A stretch of DNA of 64,000 nt from the NCBI RefSeq assembly GCF_040412425.1, contig NC_089777.1:31944037-32008036 (forward strand). The letters are read 5' to 3'. The notes beneath the pieces are model-generated. The model ran no database searches and was not told where the DNA came from. It saw only the letters and a program-made list of their open reading frames with translations. The position numbers and the translations under genes were made by a program. Positions 1 through 12,800 of the stretch are shown here, piece after piece. The stretch's first letter is position 1. Each line of letters begins with the position of its first letter. This DNA is from Macrobrachium rosenbergii. Taxonomy: Eukaryota > Arthropoda > Malacostraca > Decapoda > Palaemonidae.

Positions 1-92
1 TAAGAGAAAAAGATATTTCTTCAGAAATTGTGAGTGAAGAAAAAATAAAAATTTTAGAAGAACTTAACAATACACAGACACTCACACACTTG

Positions 93-227
<135 letters not shown>

Positions 228-591
228 CGCATTTTCGAATGGTGTGAGAGAGAAATCAAGTTACTGGTTTCAATTGCACGACCTCATGCAGAGTAGCAAA
301 CACACACATTTTATATAGCAAGACTAATAAAAATTCTAAATACTAGAACTACCACTCTGAAGGTAGCTAAAAGTGACAAGAATTGGCAAAGAAAGAGTAA
401 AGAGAGGAGAGAGAAACCAGTCTATTTTCAGTAGTGATGAAATAATACTATAAACTGGAAATACGAAGGCAGTGGTCATCGATGCCAAAAATAAACAAGT
501 AATATTTATTTATTCGAAAAACAATTAGATAAGAACCTTCAAGAAAATTATGTTGTCATACACACACACATATATATAAATCAAATTGATA

Positions 592-594
<3 letters not shown>

Positions 595-643
<49 letters not shown>
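595..643. repeat. (AG)n microsatellite
   Basis: Perfect AG run of about 49 bases, preceded by short CA and TA runs at 560-578. Confidence 0.97.
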
Positions 644-646
<3 letters not shown>

Positions 647-649
647 TGC

Positions 650-3500
650 GTGATGGAGGGAGAAGAAGAATAACATTGAGAACCTTGGTCATCTGGTTTG
701 ACAAAGCCTTTGAAGTGTGTTATTCCAGTTAGTGTGCTGAATGAATGGTGCGGTGAAAGCATTGTAACCGAGGTATGGGAGCAGACTAAGAGGCTGGAAA
801 AGGCCCCCGTCACAGGGGCCAGGTAGATTAGGGCAGGAGGGGGCCTTGTGCTCTTATTCCCTTGCATATATGTGTATCTGTATGTAAACCTGATTTCGCC
901 TTCCCTATTTTTGGTATGTAGGACCTCCCTTATTATTCCTTTGTTATCCTTGAGTATTGGAAGGAAAAAGGTGTGCGTATCCAGCGGCGATTGGTTTAGT
1001 AGCCATAGGATAAGCGAAGCTCTGGAATTCTTATTCATCTCATTGTTGTTGTATCTCTAAGGATGTACTGTTACTATTATTCATTTTTATTATTACGGGT
1101 ACTTTTTTGTTGTTGTTCCATATATTTTATCATTATTATTATCAATAATGAGACAAAAAGACCTTTTATAGTTTTTGAAGTATAATTTATGACATTTTCC
1201 TATTATAATAATATAGTTCAACGAACTACATAAAATAGTATTTTAGTTCCCCGCATTTGGCAGAACAGGCTTTTTCTCTGCAGGCTAATATTATTACTAT
1301 TATTGTTGCTGTTGTTCTTGCTAATATTATCAATATTATTATTACCATTATTATTGCTATTATTGTTCTGGCTAATTTCATTACTACTGCTTAACTAAAA
1401 TAGAAAATAATTTCCTCACCTTATGATTTCTTATGTTTCTGTCCCAGTACTCTACAAAGCACCCTACGTCTGTGACCACTCGTATGTTATTATGATAATA
1501 CCAAGTGTTTAACTACTACCACAAGATTCGCTTTTAGTCGCCCTGTTCTTTCTCTCTCTCAATCTCTCACTCCTTGTCGCTGGCGAAAGATAATGGGCCA
1601 GACATATCTCATAATGTCGAAGATGAAAGCCCCTTTAGCTCCGATAATGAACCTTAAATTCTTGCGCAGGAAGCGATTATGATATTGGCAAGAATTCTAA
1701 GAGCAAGTTGTTAGTCCCTCCTTTCCTTCGCATTAGGTGCCACTTTTCGTGACGGGAGTCGTGGGTATATTCGTGTGCGTGCGTGCGTGCATGCATAATT
1801 GCGGGTTAGTGTGGATAAACCTGCTGTATTTCTTCGAGGAAATTTCCAATTAGTGTGAAAAGATACAGGATGTAAGGCAGACTAGTGACTCTGTGGGAAG
1901 ATATGTGTTCAAGTAATTGTCATTTAATATCTTCGAAGATCTGTAGGAGTTCACCTTTCAGTACAAGTGGCTGTCAAATTATTCAAGAGTCCAATAACAT
2001 CGATTCATTAAGACTAAAAATCTAAAAACCCTAAATCGAAATGAATGTGAATTTGCGCTTGCTAAATTAATTGAGCAACTCATTTACTCTTCTATCTGTA
2101 CCAAGAATTGTAGCCCAGTCTTCAGAAGAGTCACAACGGTTGTGAGAACCATCACGCCCAATAAAGCACGCGGATGAACCTCCACATCTTCCCGAGAAAC
2201 ATGGCAAACAAGCGGAAAATCGCTGACAATATCTGAGAAGGAACGTGTCTATGGATAACAAGCGACGCCTTTCACCGAACAGTCCCACGAGATGACACGG
2301 AAATTTAAAACAACAATTGAGAAAACTGCCGCTAAGCTTCCTTGTAACCATCCACTTGGAGGGGGAACTATGGTATCTCTGGTTAAGGAGAAGCACCGTG
2401 AAAAATTATTCATGAATAGAAGCGCGGTACAGAACTCTTTTCTGGACCCTAGCCTCTCCTCCCTTCAGGTAATGAATATATGAGGGAGTTTTAGGGACAC
2501 ACCACTGGGAGGGCAATGTGTTTGAAGTGTCAACGACATTGTTAGGCACACACAAGTGGTTTGACTTATCTAAGACGACGGAGGAAAATTCCCTTCTAAT
2601 CCTTTCCTCAACCGATGTTATTAGGAGCGATCATATCTATCTAGACCAGTATTCACATAAACTCTTTGAACAGATTGCAAATGCTCATGGTCAAAATGAT
2701 ACCACAATTCCCAGGGTACGAGGACATAATGTTTCCTAATGGTCACAATGACTTATCTAAAAAGATAAGTGTGATTTTTACGCTTCACTAAATTAACTGT
2801 ACAGGAGCAAGGCAATGATAAAAAGGTGACGCCCCTCTTATTTTGTTTAAATAAAAATATGCTCAAAAGATTCTCCAAATAAAAGCGAATTAGAGTTCCA
2901 TAAAACAAGGTGAAACTGTTTGAGCGACATTCCCATGATTTTAAGTAAAGTAAGAACCCAAAGAGTAATTATTAAAATCCATTTCGAATTTTTTGAAAAA
3001 TAACGAAAATTAAACAGAAGTAAAGACTTAAGCCATGAAGAATTAGGACATTAAGTAAAACATACTATTAAACGAGTCTTCGTAGGATGCAACAGGACAG
3101 AACTTTAAAGAGCAGATTATTTGAAAATTGGAAAAAATTACATGAACAGAGAATTATATGTATAGAAAATGGACCTCTTCGACTCTTACAGTACAGAGAA
3201 AAGGACAAAATGCACAATTCTAGCAAAACATTGTTTGCATCATTGATTGCACAACGCTTCTAGTTTCTCCAGATATCACGGCACACTTGAGCTAAAATAG
3301 TTTAAGTGCAATGATAACCATTATCACTTGACTACCAACCCTTTTATGTATCATAATAATGAGAATTCCTCAAGTGATCTTTCCCATAGTTTGAGCAAGT
3401 TAAACTTAAGGCAGAGTCATTCACTATGGAACACCTACGGCCGGTCTTTCTTACATATAGCGTAAGTTTATCAGCGATGGAATAGATTAGTAAAACAAAA
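650..3500. other. Unique DNA, no recognisable gene
   Basis: Short open frames occur at 2067-2396 (minus) and 2518-2739 (plus), but neither shows a recognisable family or motif. A degenerate ATT/GTT trinucleotide-rich stretch lies at about 1285-1375. A small GC hairpin (GGCCCC against GGGGCC) lies near 803-822. Confidence 0.6.
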
Positions 3501-3517
3501 TTTACGATGTTTGTTGT

Positions 3518-3519
<2 letters not shown>

Positions 3520-3596
<77 letters not shown>

Positions 3597-3611
3597 CACA
3601 CACACACACAT

Positions 3612-3677
<66 letters not shown>

Positions 3678-3697
3678 ATCCATATACACACATATAT
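3520..3697. repeat. Compound (AT)n(CA)n(AT)n array
   Basis: TA run, then a CA block at about 3596-3618, then a second TA run to 3674, ending in imperfect CATA. Confidence 0.97.
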
Positions 3698-3792
3698 TAT
3701 ATATATTCAAATCCTCTTGCTATCGAGATCCATAAACATTGGAAACAACTTATACACAACGGGTACTAACTTCTCAATTTCTCATTGTGATT

Positions 3793-3795
<3 letters not shown>

Positions 3796-3855
<60 letters not shown>
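3796..3855. repeat. (AG)n microsatellite
   Basis: Perfect GA run of about 60 bases, only about 120 bases from the preceding AT array. AT-rich unique DNA follows. Confidence 0.97.
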
Positions 3856-3859
<4 letters not shown>

Positions 3860-4249
3860 AAATTAATTATTTCTATTTCTATTTAGTATGCTGTCTTCGA
3901 TTTTTATTTAAATTTGTTATTTTCACTTATATTGTGTTTATTTTTTCAGATTTATTTCTATTATTATAAATTTTTATCATTTATTTTTTAGTCTTCAATA
4001 TTAGTTTATATTTTTATGTTTATTGTTTTTTTACTTTTACATATTATTTCACATTTTGCCCAACAATCCTTGCAGAAGTATCGTCTGGCAATGGGACGCG
4101 TAACCTATTCACTTCCATGCTTGAATGACAAGGAAATTATCTGCAAAGAAATATCGACTGGATATGTTATAAATACACATCTCATAAGTGTCCAGTAGAT
4201 TCTATATAATTCATGCTGAAATAAACTATTAACACTAAAACACTACACT

Positions 4250-4738
4250 AGGATGGTGAAGATGGGTCTGTTTCACCCAAAACTCGCTGACGTATGAAAT
4301 GAAATAGATTTATATCCTTCTTGGTGGCCGAACTATTTCTCCTTCATTCAGGTTAAAGGCTTTGTAGTGACAGGCAGCGTTGCCAAAACATAGCCATTTC
4401 CATTTTGAGGACGAAATTTGCAGGAACTTTGTAATCGAACGTAGAAGTGGCGTCCGCATCTCATGGTGTGGACAAAATCCTAAGCAAAGTTACTAAGTAG
4501 CACTTTCTTAGTTGTATTATACTTTAAAAATTATATTAAGGAAATTGCTCACAGCTATATCTACACGATGAGCCACGGAATAGGTCTGTGGAGAGTCGGG
4601 AACCCTTAGCACACCAGGGGGTGAGGGGTGGTGTGGTAATACGGTAATAGGGGTGGGGAGATCGTGGTGTGGAAATGTGTCAATCCGTGACAAGCGTATT
4701 CAACTAGTGTGAGGAAATCCTGAAGTTGTGAGGCCATT

Positions 4739-4806
<68 letters not shown>

Positions 4807-4931
4807 TAATAAAAAAAGATATGCGGTAACGCTATGCTTCAATGGTGAGGATAGGTCTAATATTGATCTAACAAAATGTATCTGAAAATAGGTGTGTGAG
4901 ATGAAACAGAATGAAATAATTCTTGGTGGCC
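4250..4931 (+). repeat. Diverged direct repeat pair
   Basis: Segments 4250-4329 and 4839-4931 share ATGGTGAgGATaGGTCT at the left and TTCTTGGTGGCC at the right, with a diverged middle. An (AT)n array lies between them. They are probably two copies of an old interspersed element. Confidence 0.4.
4741..4803. repeat. (AT)n microsatellite
   Basis: Perfect alternating TA for about 63 bases, immediately upstream of the second half of a diverged repeat. Confidence 0.97.
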
Positions 4932-5105
4932 CCTTGAGTTCAAATTTCACTATAGGAGTTGGGGTTTCTTCATTTGTTCTTTGCTTGGTTGCAAGAATTA
5001 GCAGTGATAAGCCTAAGCTAAAAGTGTGGAAGTCGGGAAGTTGAGGTCATTCTGCCTTTTGCAAACGCAAACGAATGTATATCTCGTAAAAGTGACCAGT
5101 AGAGT

Positions 5106-5108
<3 letters not shown>

Positions 5109-5155
<47 letters not shown>
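5109..5155. repeat. (TC)n microsatellite
   Basis: Perfect TC run of about 47 bases, followed by a short GTGTGTGTG. Confidence 0.97.
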
Positions 5156-5157
<2 letters not shown>

Positions 5158-5174
5158 GACGTGTGTGTGTGCGT

Positions 5175-6828
5175 TAGTAGCAAATCTTGACCTAAGACTG
5201 AGAATGCTCTGGCTTTACCCTGAAAAAGGTGTAAACTATACCATTCAATTAGGCCTATGCAACCCATTGTACTAACTTAACCCTCTACCTGGTCTCTTTC
5301 ATACACTCAACGGAGAACAAATTGTAGAGACATCTAATCTGAAAACGCAAAATAAATAAAAAACAAGTTCAATTATACCTCAGTACTAGGGCGGCACAAA
5401 ATACGATATACTAGCACTAAGGGTATATGAATGTGCCCAAAACTTTTCTCTTGTTAGGATTCTCCTGTTGTCCTCCACCTTCAGTCTTTTATTTATACTG
5501 AATTTTCTTTCATTTTTCCAATAAACTTCTCTGTTACTTCATCATAAATGTGAATTCCATTTTCACCTTCTCAAACAGAGTTTTCCAACTGACACTGATG
5601 AGGCTGCTTCTGGCTCTGGTTATGATTCTTTTCAAAGCGCCCTTTCTGTAGTTGCACTTGTACCCATTACCGTAACATCAACTTTGTAATTTTACAAACT
5701 TCAATCAGTCCCAGATAGAAAATCATGCATGATTTTCATCATATCGAAAACAGGCTCAACTTTGAATAACTAAAACGTTTATGAGCCTTAGCGTTAAACT
5801 AGGCCTATAGCCAAAGCGCCAAAGTAACAGGTTCGTAGGAATAAAAAAAAAATGTGTACCGGTCACTAGCCCACACATTATAATACCAAACACCTTAGCT
5901 TGTTACCAAATGTAACCATACTGAAATCCGCCAAACTAACTTTGTAATCCGCTATTTTGACTTAAAATACACTATGCATTTTATTCGTTGGCAAACCTCC
6001 TAATACATATACAAAATCAGCTTTTCTCCGCATTTTGAATTGTTTTGTGCGTGTGTGTTCAGAAACCTTACTGAATTAATCAGCCAGTGAATAAAAAATT
6101 GAGGTAATTATCTTCAAGTTTCTATACCTTCTTCATTCGGAGGATGAAGCGATGCTGACATCTTTGCTTCCCCAACAAAGCAGAATTGTAAGCTGAGACT
6201 GTTCCTGTATTTTCAAGCTTCGTTTGTTTCTTAATATAGTTTATAACATACCTGACTGAACAGTCTCTCAACATCGGCAAAGGAAAACTAATGAAGGGAT
6301 ATCAGTTGTACGACCATGTCATTCTCTGAAATAGAATACCGTATGTACCTCGGTACCTAGCTACACAAAAATGAAATATTTACCAATATAGTAATCCATT
6401 AACTGGCGTATTCATTCAAAATTTAACAGGACTAAATGGATAAGTAGAAGCATTTCACATGTTCGAACATAATCCATAAAAATCTGTTTAAAAAGTTCAT
6501 TTGTGGCGTAAGTGGTCTGCGTGAGCACAATTTTGCTTAGAGGAAGGCACCTACCTAGACCAATGCACCAACGCCGCCGAGGGAAGAGCCACACCACGTT
6601 GCTCACCGCTTCATGATAAAAGTGTATTGTATTGTTACTTACACGCTAGATACATGAGCATGTTTCCTGACTGGTTTTAATTTATAACGTAACATGTATT
6701 CTACTCTACCTACATTTATAATTAACAATGCATAATAAAATATCTACATAAGTATTTAACACTTGTGGCGTTGAATAAAGAAGTCCTGTACGCTATATGA
6801 TGAAAGCAAAGAGCACTCACACGTACAC

Positions 6829-6830
<2 letters not shown>
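5175..6830. other. Unique DNA, no recognisable gene
   Basis: No open frame above about 64 codons and no microsatellite. The frame at 6412-6606 (minus) has no recognisable motif. Confidence 0.6.
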
Positions 6831-6922
<92 letters not shown>

Positions 6923-6965
6923 TGTAAACATATATAAATTTATATCACGTACAAAAGTGATTATA

Positions 6966-7032
<67 letters not shown>

Positions 7033-7082
7033 ATAAAATGTGTGGTTGTGTGTATGTATGTATGTATGTATGTATGTATGTA
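6831..7082. repeat. Two (AT)n arrays and a (GTAT)n run
   Basis: TA runs at 6831-6921 and 6968-7027 are separated by about 45 bases containing TACTGTAAACATATA. A GTAT tetranucleotide run follows at 7051-7082. Confidence 0.95.
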
Positions 7083-7600
7083 TATGTGTGTGTGCATGTG
7101 CGTGAGTGTATATGTATGTATGTGTATCCCCGTAAGGGAGTAATGCTGTCATTGTACCTCACCTGTTGCACCGTAGGCATTACTATAGGTTGTTAGCAGT
7201 GTCCCTTCTGCCTTTAACTGCACCCAATTCTTCGCCTTTTACTTTACCCCCATCCCCACTTCCTATCTTCCATTTTACTGTGCAACTGCTCCAACTCCCT
7301 ATTTTCACTGTAAGCACTGAATAGTTGAAAGAGCCCCAGTGCTCGGTTTTACGGCCAGATTTTCGTAAATCATACACACACACATATATATACATACATA
7401 TGTATTATATATATACATATGTATATACATATATATTATATATACATATGTATATATTCAATAATGAACAAACAGTACATAATTTTTAGTCATCACCTTT
7501 CAAACGAAGTCATGATTTACGCTGTGGACATTATGAGTAGGGGGAAAAAATGGCTATTTCAAAGCCAGCATGTAAAACGAACTCATCTAAAAAAACGACA

Positions 7601-8045
7601 AAAGAAAGGAACAAACTGTGAGAACAATCAGAGAAAGAGAATGGAGAACCACTTGCTAATATTTGCTAGCAAGTATAAAAAAATTAATCCAATAAAGGAG
7701 CCACAGAAAAAAAGAGAAATTATGTGGACGATAAGAGGAGAATAAATAATCACTTGCAATCCCGACCCAGACTAGTAAAATAAAAATAAAATCAAGTAAT
7801 AAAGCAACTGAAGAAAGGAATAAACCATTTGAATAAATGAACAGAGCAAAAAAAAAGTTAATTCAATAATGTAATAAAAGAAAGGAAGAAACTTTGCAAA
7901 CGATCCCAGAAGGAGAATGAATAATCATTTATACAACCGCAAATCCAGCCATTAAACAAAACAAAAAAACAAAAAAAGATACAAAAGTAAAAGCAAATCC
8001 AATAAGGCAACAAGACAAAGGAAGACACCCTGGGCAAGATGATCA
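7601..8045. repeat. Diverged minisatellite, unit about 100 bp
   Basis: Unit starts can be placed near 7601, 7704, 7811 (short), 7876 and 8012. Each begins with an AGAAAGGAA-like block. The full units then carry GAGAATgaAtAAtCAcTT and end in AATCcAATAAgGcaaC. Lengths run 103, 107, 65 and 136 bases, so units have gained and lost sequence. The plus strand is strongly purine-rich, which can hide the periodicity. The open frame at 7419-7745 reads across it and is not a gene. Confidence 0.55.
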
Positions 8046-8049
8046 CAAC

Positions 8050-8990
8050 TATGTTTGGGAATCCGGAGACGAGCGTCTTTTACCAGGCACAAACAAACCA
8101 TCTCGACATAGCCTCACGTCCCGGCCTCAACAAAAACGATAACAACCTTCAACCCTATCTCAAAATAATGCCCAATTACCGATCATAAGCCCCTCTTCTA
8201 TTCCATTTTAACATAACTCCACGTCAACTTTCAATTAAGAAGGTATCCGAATGACATCCCTTTTCCAGCGCCGGTATTGGGTCTGACACTCAATGAAACC
8301 GTTATACAGGGCTCAGCGATTTCTGCTCCCCCTTACGGATATATATTCTTTCTACGCTGGCGTTTCGATTTATGGACCTGTCAATTACCTTTTATGAGTC
8401 CTCGGAATGTAAATAAATGAAAAGCATTAAAAATTCCCGGGACTTTTCATCTTCAGCATATCCTCTTAATTCGCCTTTTTCCTCCAGCTCATACCCTACA
8501 TCTATCTCCCCCGCGAGGGGCTGTCAAAAGCTTTCCATGGCGAGCTCACCGTCACAAGGGAGACTCACATATTCCCACTCCTTTTTCGCTATCCATATTT
8601 TGCGAGCTTTGCGTCACTCTTCCAGCCCAGCTCTAGGAAGACTGCAATCTCCTGTGAGTACCTCGGTGCACGAGAATGGAAATCTTTTTTTGCGGCTTTT
8701 AAGGATGACCTATAATTCCCTCGGCGCTGGAAAATAGCAAATATGGTCCTGTCGAGCTCTGGAACACGCCAGGAAGGCAGGAGAGGAGACGGGTGGGCGT
8801 CCGTCCCGGTCATCGGATTCCAGCCGCAGGAATCAAAACAACATAAGGTAGGGTCGAATGGGCAATACTTGTTTAAACTTAACAAAGATAAGAGGATCAA
8901 GATTCCATGGCTTTGTGCCAGTTCCTAAGACCGCGTTAACACCAATTCTTCGCATGTGTGAAGGAAGGAAGAAAAAAAAAAAGGGTCGGC
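8050..8990. other. Microsatellite-free block; possible conserved non-coding DNA
   Basis: About 0.9 kb without simple repeats and less AT-rich than its surroundings. Around 8350-8440 there are TTTATGG, TGTCAATTA, TTTATGAG and GTAAATAAATG, which resemble homeodomain and forkhead sites. Short overlapping frames at 8417-8737 (plus) and 8589-8900 (minus) show no recognisable domain. A regulatory role is inference only. Confidence 0.25.
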
Positions 8991-9182
8991 TTAGATGCTT
9001 ATTCAGTGTCACAGGCGAGAGATTATGATCTCTATTATGCCTAATGGATGACTGTGGTCTCTCGAAGGTTAATGGTGATAACGACTGTAAAGGAAATGGT
9101 CATATGAATAATTGTACATGAAAACATACGTTTATGTATGTACTTACGTTTACTCAGCACACTTGCGTCTGATGCTGCAAGA

Positions 9183-9316
<134 letters not shown>

Positions 9317-9338
9317 CATTTATTTATATACATATACA

Positions 9339-9465
9339 ATTTGGAGGTAATCAACACACAACCACGTTTGGAACAGAAATAAATTTCTGACTCACATAGG
9401 GATCGAACCCAGGTCCTTCATTGAAAGACGTGGTTCCGATACCGATGTGAGTCTGATATTATATG
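9339..9465 (-). mobile_element. tRNA-derived SINE fragment, palindromic
   Basis: On the minus strand, GGGTTCGATCCC at about 9399-9410 fits a tRNA B box (pol III internal promoter). It is followed by GTGAGTCAGAAATTTATTTC and a tail to 9339. The same order recurs on the plus strand at 41614-41680. The 9386-9455 part is also a near-palindrome, as if two B-box regions sat head to head. It lies between two AT arrays. Confidence 0.6.
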
Positions 9466-9474
9466 TGTGGGTAT

Positions 9475-9489
9475 GTATATATATATATA

Positions 9490-9539
<50 letters not shown>
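9475..9539. repeat. (AT)n array with a TACTGTATA interruption
   Basis: TA run broken once near 9489 by ACTGTA. Similar interruptions occur next to arrays at about 6921, 21055 and 21126. Confidence 0.95.
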
Positions 9540-9542
<3 letters not shown>

Positions 9543-9639
9543 CAATAATAAATATTATATATATATAACATACAAAAAAATAAATTTTCTATTGAATGTG
9601 TTGTCATCTCATAGAAACGAGGCAGTAGTGCTGTCAAAT

Positions 9640-10204
<565 letters not shown>

Positions 10205-10212
10205 GAAATCAG

Positions 10213-10304
10213 GTACCGAGGCGCTTTCGTGTATTACGTACACTTCTTCGTGGGTAACAGTGGTCATCTACGAAGTGTATGTAATACACGGAAGCGCTTG
10301 GTAC
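10213..10304. repeat. Long imperfect hairpin
   Basis: Arms 10213-10250 and 10268-10304 are reverse complements of each other with only a few mismatches and small gaps. The shared core is CGTGTATTACxTACACTTC plus GTACC and GCGCTT. The loop is about 17 bases. It looks like two head-to-head copies of an interspersed repeat end. Confidence 0.75.
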
Positions 10305-10416
10305 ATTCCTAAATTTGTACCTTTTCAGTGGTTATCTATGTATATATCTGTCACTTACAGTTTGGTGACATTACAGATATACAAAGTATATTACATATAT
10401 ATATACAAACATATAT

Positions 10417-10431
10417 ACATACATACATACA

Positions 10432-10507
<76 letters not shown>
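10417..10507. repeat. (CATA)n(AT)n compound array
   Basis: Tetranucleotide CATA run to about 10460 grading into a perfect TA run. Confidence 0.97.
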
Positions 10508-10511
<4 letters not shown>

Positions 10512-10559
10512 CACACACGCATTTGTGTATGTACGTGTACGGGCGCATATCTGTATGTG

Positions 10560-11010
10560 TTTTCATTATTTCCTGTTAAATATATCTTACAGTATAACTA
10601 GAGTTATGTTCTGTAATTTTCTATGTTTGTGGGTAGCTACTCATTATGACCACTTCCCTATTGCTTCTATTCAATTCCCTAACATTTACTAAACCTCTCT
10701 TTCTCTACCCCAATTTACTCTTGTTTTCCCCACTTGCCTACCCACTCTTCCTGTCCTCTTCCCTCCCTTCTGGTTTCCTCTTGTGCTGGGTTCCCCTACC
10801 CTTAGAGGTAACCTCCTTGCCCCTACCCATTCCCATACGTCGGGGGCCCCTGCCCTCTGGAGCGTGGGGGCCTCGTCTTCCAGACTCATGTTTAAGGCTA
10901 TGATTTAATCCGCCATTGTGCAGTGCCGGGTCTGGAATGCCTCAGGAATGCCAGCCTTTCGTTCTCCGCAGTGTTAGGCGTTTATTCCACTTCCTTTATC
11001 CTGAGAATTT
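10560..11010. other. Pyrimidine-rich stretch, no recognisable gene
   Basis: The plus strand is C/T-rich from 10640 to 10800, then G/C-rich (GGGGGCCCC near 10842). The open frame at 10646-10903 is a by-product of this composition, being Leu/Pro/Ser-rich. Confidence 0.5.
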
Positions 11011-11154
11011 AAGCATTCATAGAATTTGAGATATTGGATGGTAATATCTTCTTCTTGAGTTTTTTCTCTTCTTTTGGGCGGGACGTGAACTCGCGTGGAA
11101 TACGCAAAAAAACAAATTTTCGTCTTGCTCAAAAGTAGTTTTTTTTAGGTGGTT

Positions 11155-11410
11155 AATTGTTGTTATAATAATGAAAATAATGGTAATAAGAGTATCAGTA
11201 GCAGTAAAAGTAGTAACCGACATGACTAGCAGTATTGATAAAAATGACTACAGTTATCAAGACTATCTTTACAGTGGCTCTTATCATTAGCTCCAGAAAC
11301 TGCAGCAGTAAAAACAGCAAAACACCAACAACTACAGCAGGTATAGTAGCAGCAGCAGCAGTGTTGCTGATAGCACACCATTAATAGTAGCACTAGCAGT
11401 AGTAGTATGA
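11155..11410. repeat. Degenerate AGT/AGC trinucleotide-rich tract
   Basis: Scattered AGTAGT, AGCAGC and AATAAT blocks without a perfect long run. The frame at 11226-11630 (minus) reads across it as Cys/Tyr-rich low complexity. Confidence 0.6.
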
Positions 11411-11419
11411 ATGATTCGA

Positions 11420-12345
11420 GCTTATTAAACGACCCCTCTTTCCCTTCCATTGTCATGGAATATGCACGGTATGCGGGCCTTCTTCTATGGGTAATGGAGT
11501 TTACAGGTAAAGGTCCTATAATGTCATTTCGGAGTCTCCATTTAAACAATTGTATTGTCCTTTCCAGAATCTCTTTTTCGGCCGCAGAACGCCATTGTGT
11601 TTGTGGATTACCTAAAGCTCGTAGAGTCAAATATCAAATGAGAGGGAGATTTTATCCTGTAATCATCAGATTTTATTGTTGTCAGAAATAACGTTTAATG
11701 CGATCACTAGAGTTCATTTTTTAAATTAAAGGCAATAGCCTTTTGATTTAATACTAAAATTAGAGATGATGTTAAGAATAATAGTACATACTAATAAAGA
11801 AGTTAATTCAAACCTATAACTTGTACATAAATGAAATTTCAATACATGTAACTGATGATTCATTCATAATGAGTGAATCAACAAAAGACAACTGAAATGA
11901 AAGGTTAGTTTCCAAAAAGATAATTTTAATTTCATACTATTAAAAGGCAAGTAGGGCAGGGTTCCTTAAATCCCACTTTGTCTACGTTGACCAAAGCAGT
12001 GAATTAATTTCATAGTAGTTAGTCATATGGTGGGAGTCAACACCTGGCCGGGGGATATAAATACATACATAGATACACACACACACATATTTATATATAT
12101 GTGTTATGAAGGAATAGGTCAATGGAAATTACAAGGTCAAGCAACTAATTCAAGTCAAGCAAAATCAGCATGAAGTACGTAGAAAAAGGATAGTCAAGCT
12201 GGAAAGTCAACGAAGTAAGATAGTTAATTTTACTAGGGTCAATTGAAGATAACAAAAAATTAGTGGTAAAATAACTAATATGGATAAAAACTTATATTAT
12301 ATATATATACATATATATGTATATGTGTAACTGTAGGTGTATGAA
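11420..12345. other. Unique DNA, no recognisable gene
   Basis: One open frame at 11407-11691 (plus) with no known motif; the rest is stop-rich. Confidence 0.55.
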
Positions 12346-12348
12346 TGT

Positions 12349-12360
12349 ATGTATATATAT

Positions 12361-12450
<90 letters not shown>
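12349..12450. repeat. (AT)n array
   Basis: TA and CA/CATA lead-in from 12349, then perfect TA to 12450. Confidence 0.96.
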
Positions 12451-12453
<3 letters not shown>

Positions 12454-12800
12454 TTGTGTTTTCATGATCCGAACCGAGCCGAGCTGTCGACAGTGCAAAT
12501 CAAACCAGGTCATGTAAAATTTATGCTTCCTTTTATATTAGGCAATTACGGATATGCCTCTTAGACGACGATTGGGCGTATTCATAGAAATCTTCAGAAC
12601 AGAAGTAGAGGTTATCAAATCTCTATTCTGGGAATTCAAAAGGGTACAAAATATTCTGTCGTCTGGATGCGACAAGAACAAAAATACAAAAAGATAGACA
12701 GTTTGAAGAAATCTTCATTAACCGAAGTCATAGTTTTCTCTTCAAAAAGAAAACTCTTGATTCAATCAGATAAAACGTACTTTTTCCCCGAACGATGAAA

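Noticed and set aside
803..822. GGCCCC/GGGGCC hairpin as a terminator
   Set aside because: Six-base stem with no T-run, and bacterial-type terminators are not expected here.
2067..2396. 109-codon minus-strand gene
   Set aside because: No recognisable domain, and an overlapping plus-strand frame is also open; chance is likely.
3344..3797. Open frames of alternating Tyr-Ile residues (also at 6722-7180, 9041-9390, 26209-26649, 40731-41070, 58031-58468 and elsewhere)
   Set aside because: They are direct translations of (AT)n arrays and exist in several frames on both strands.
10413..10460. CRISPR-like direct repeats
   Set aside because: Tetranucleotide CATA microsatellite with no spacers; the genome is eukaryotic.
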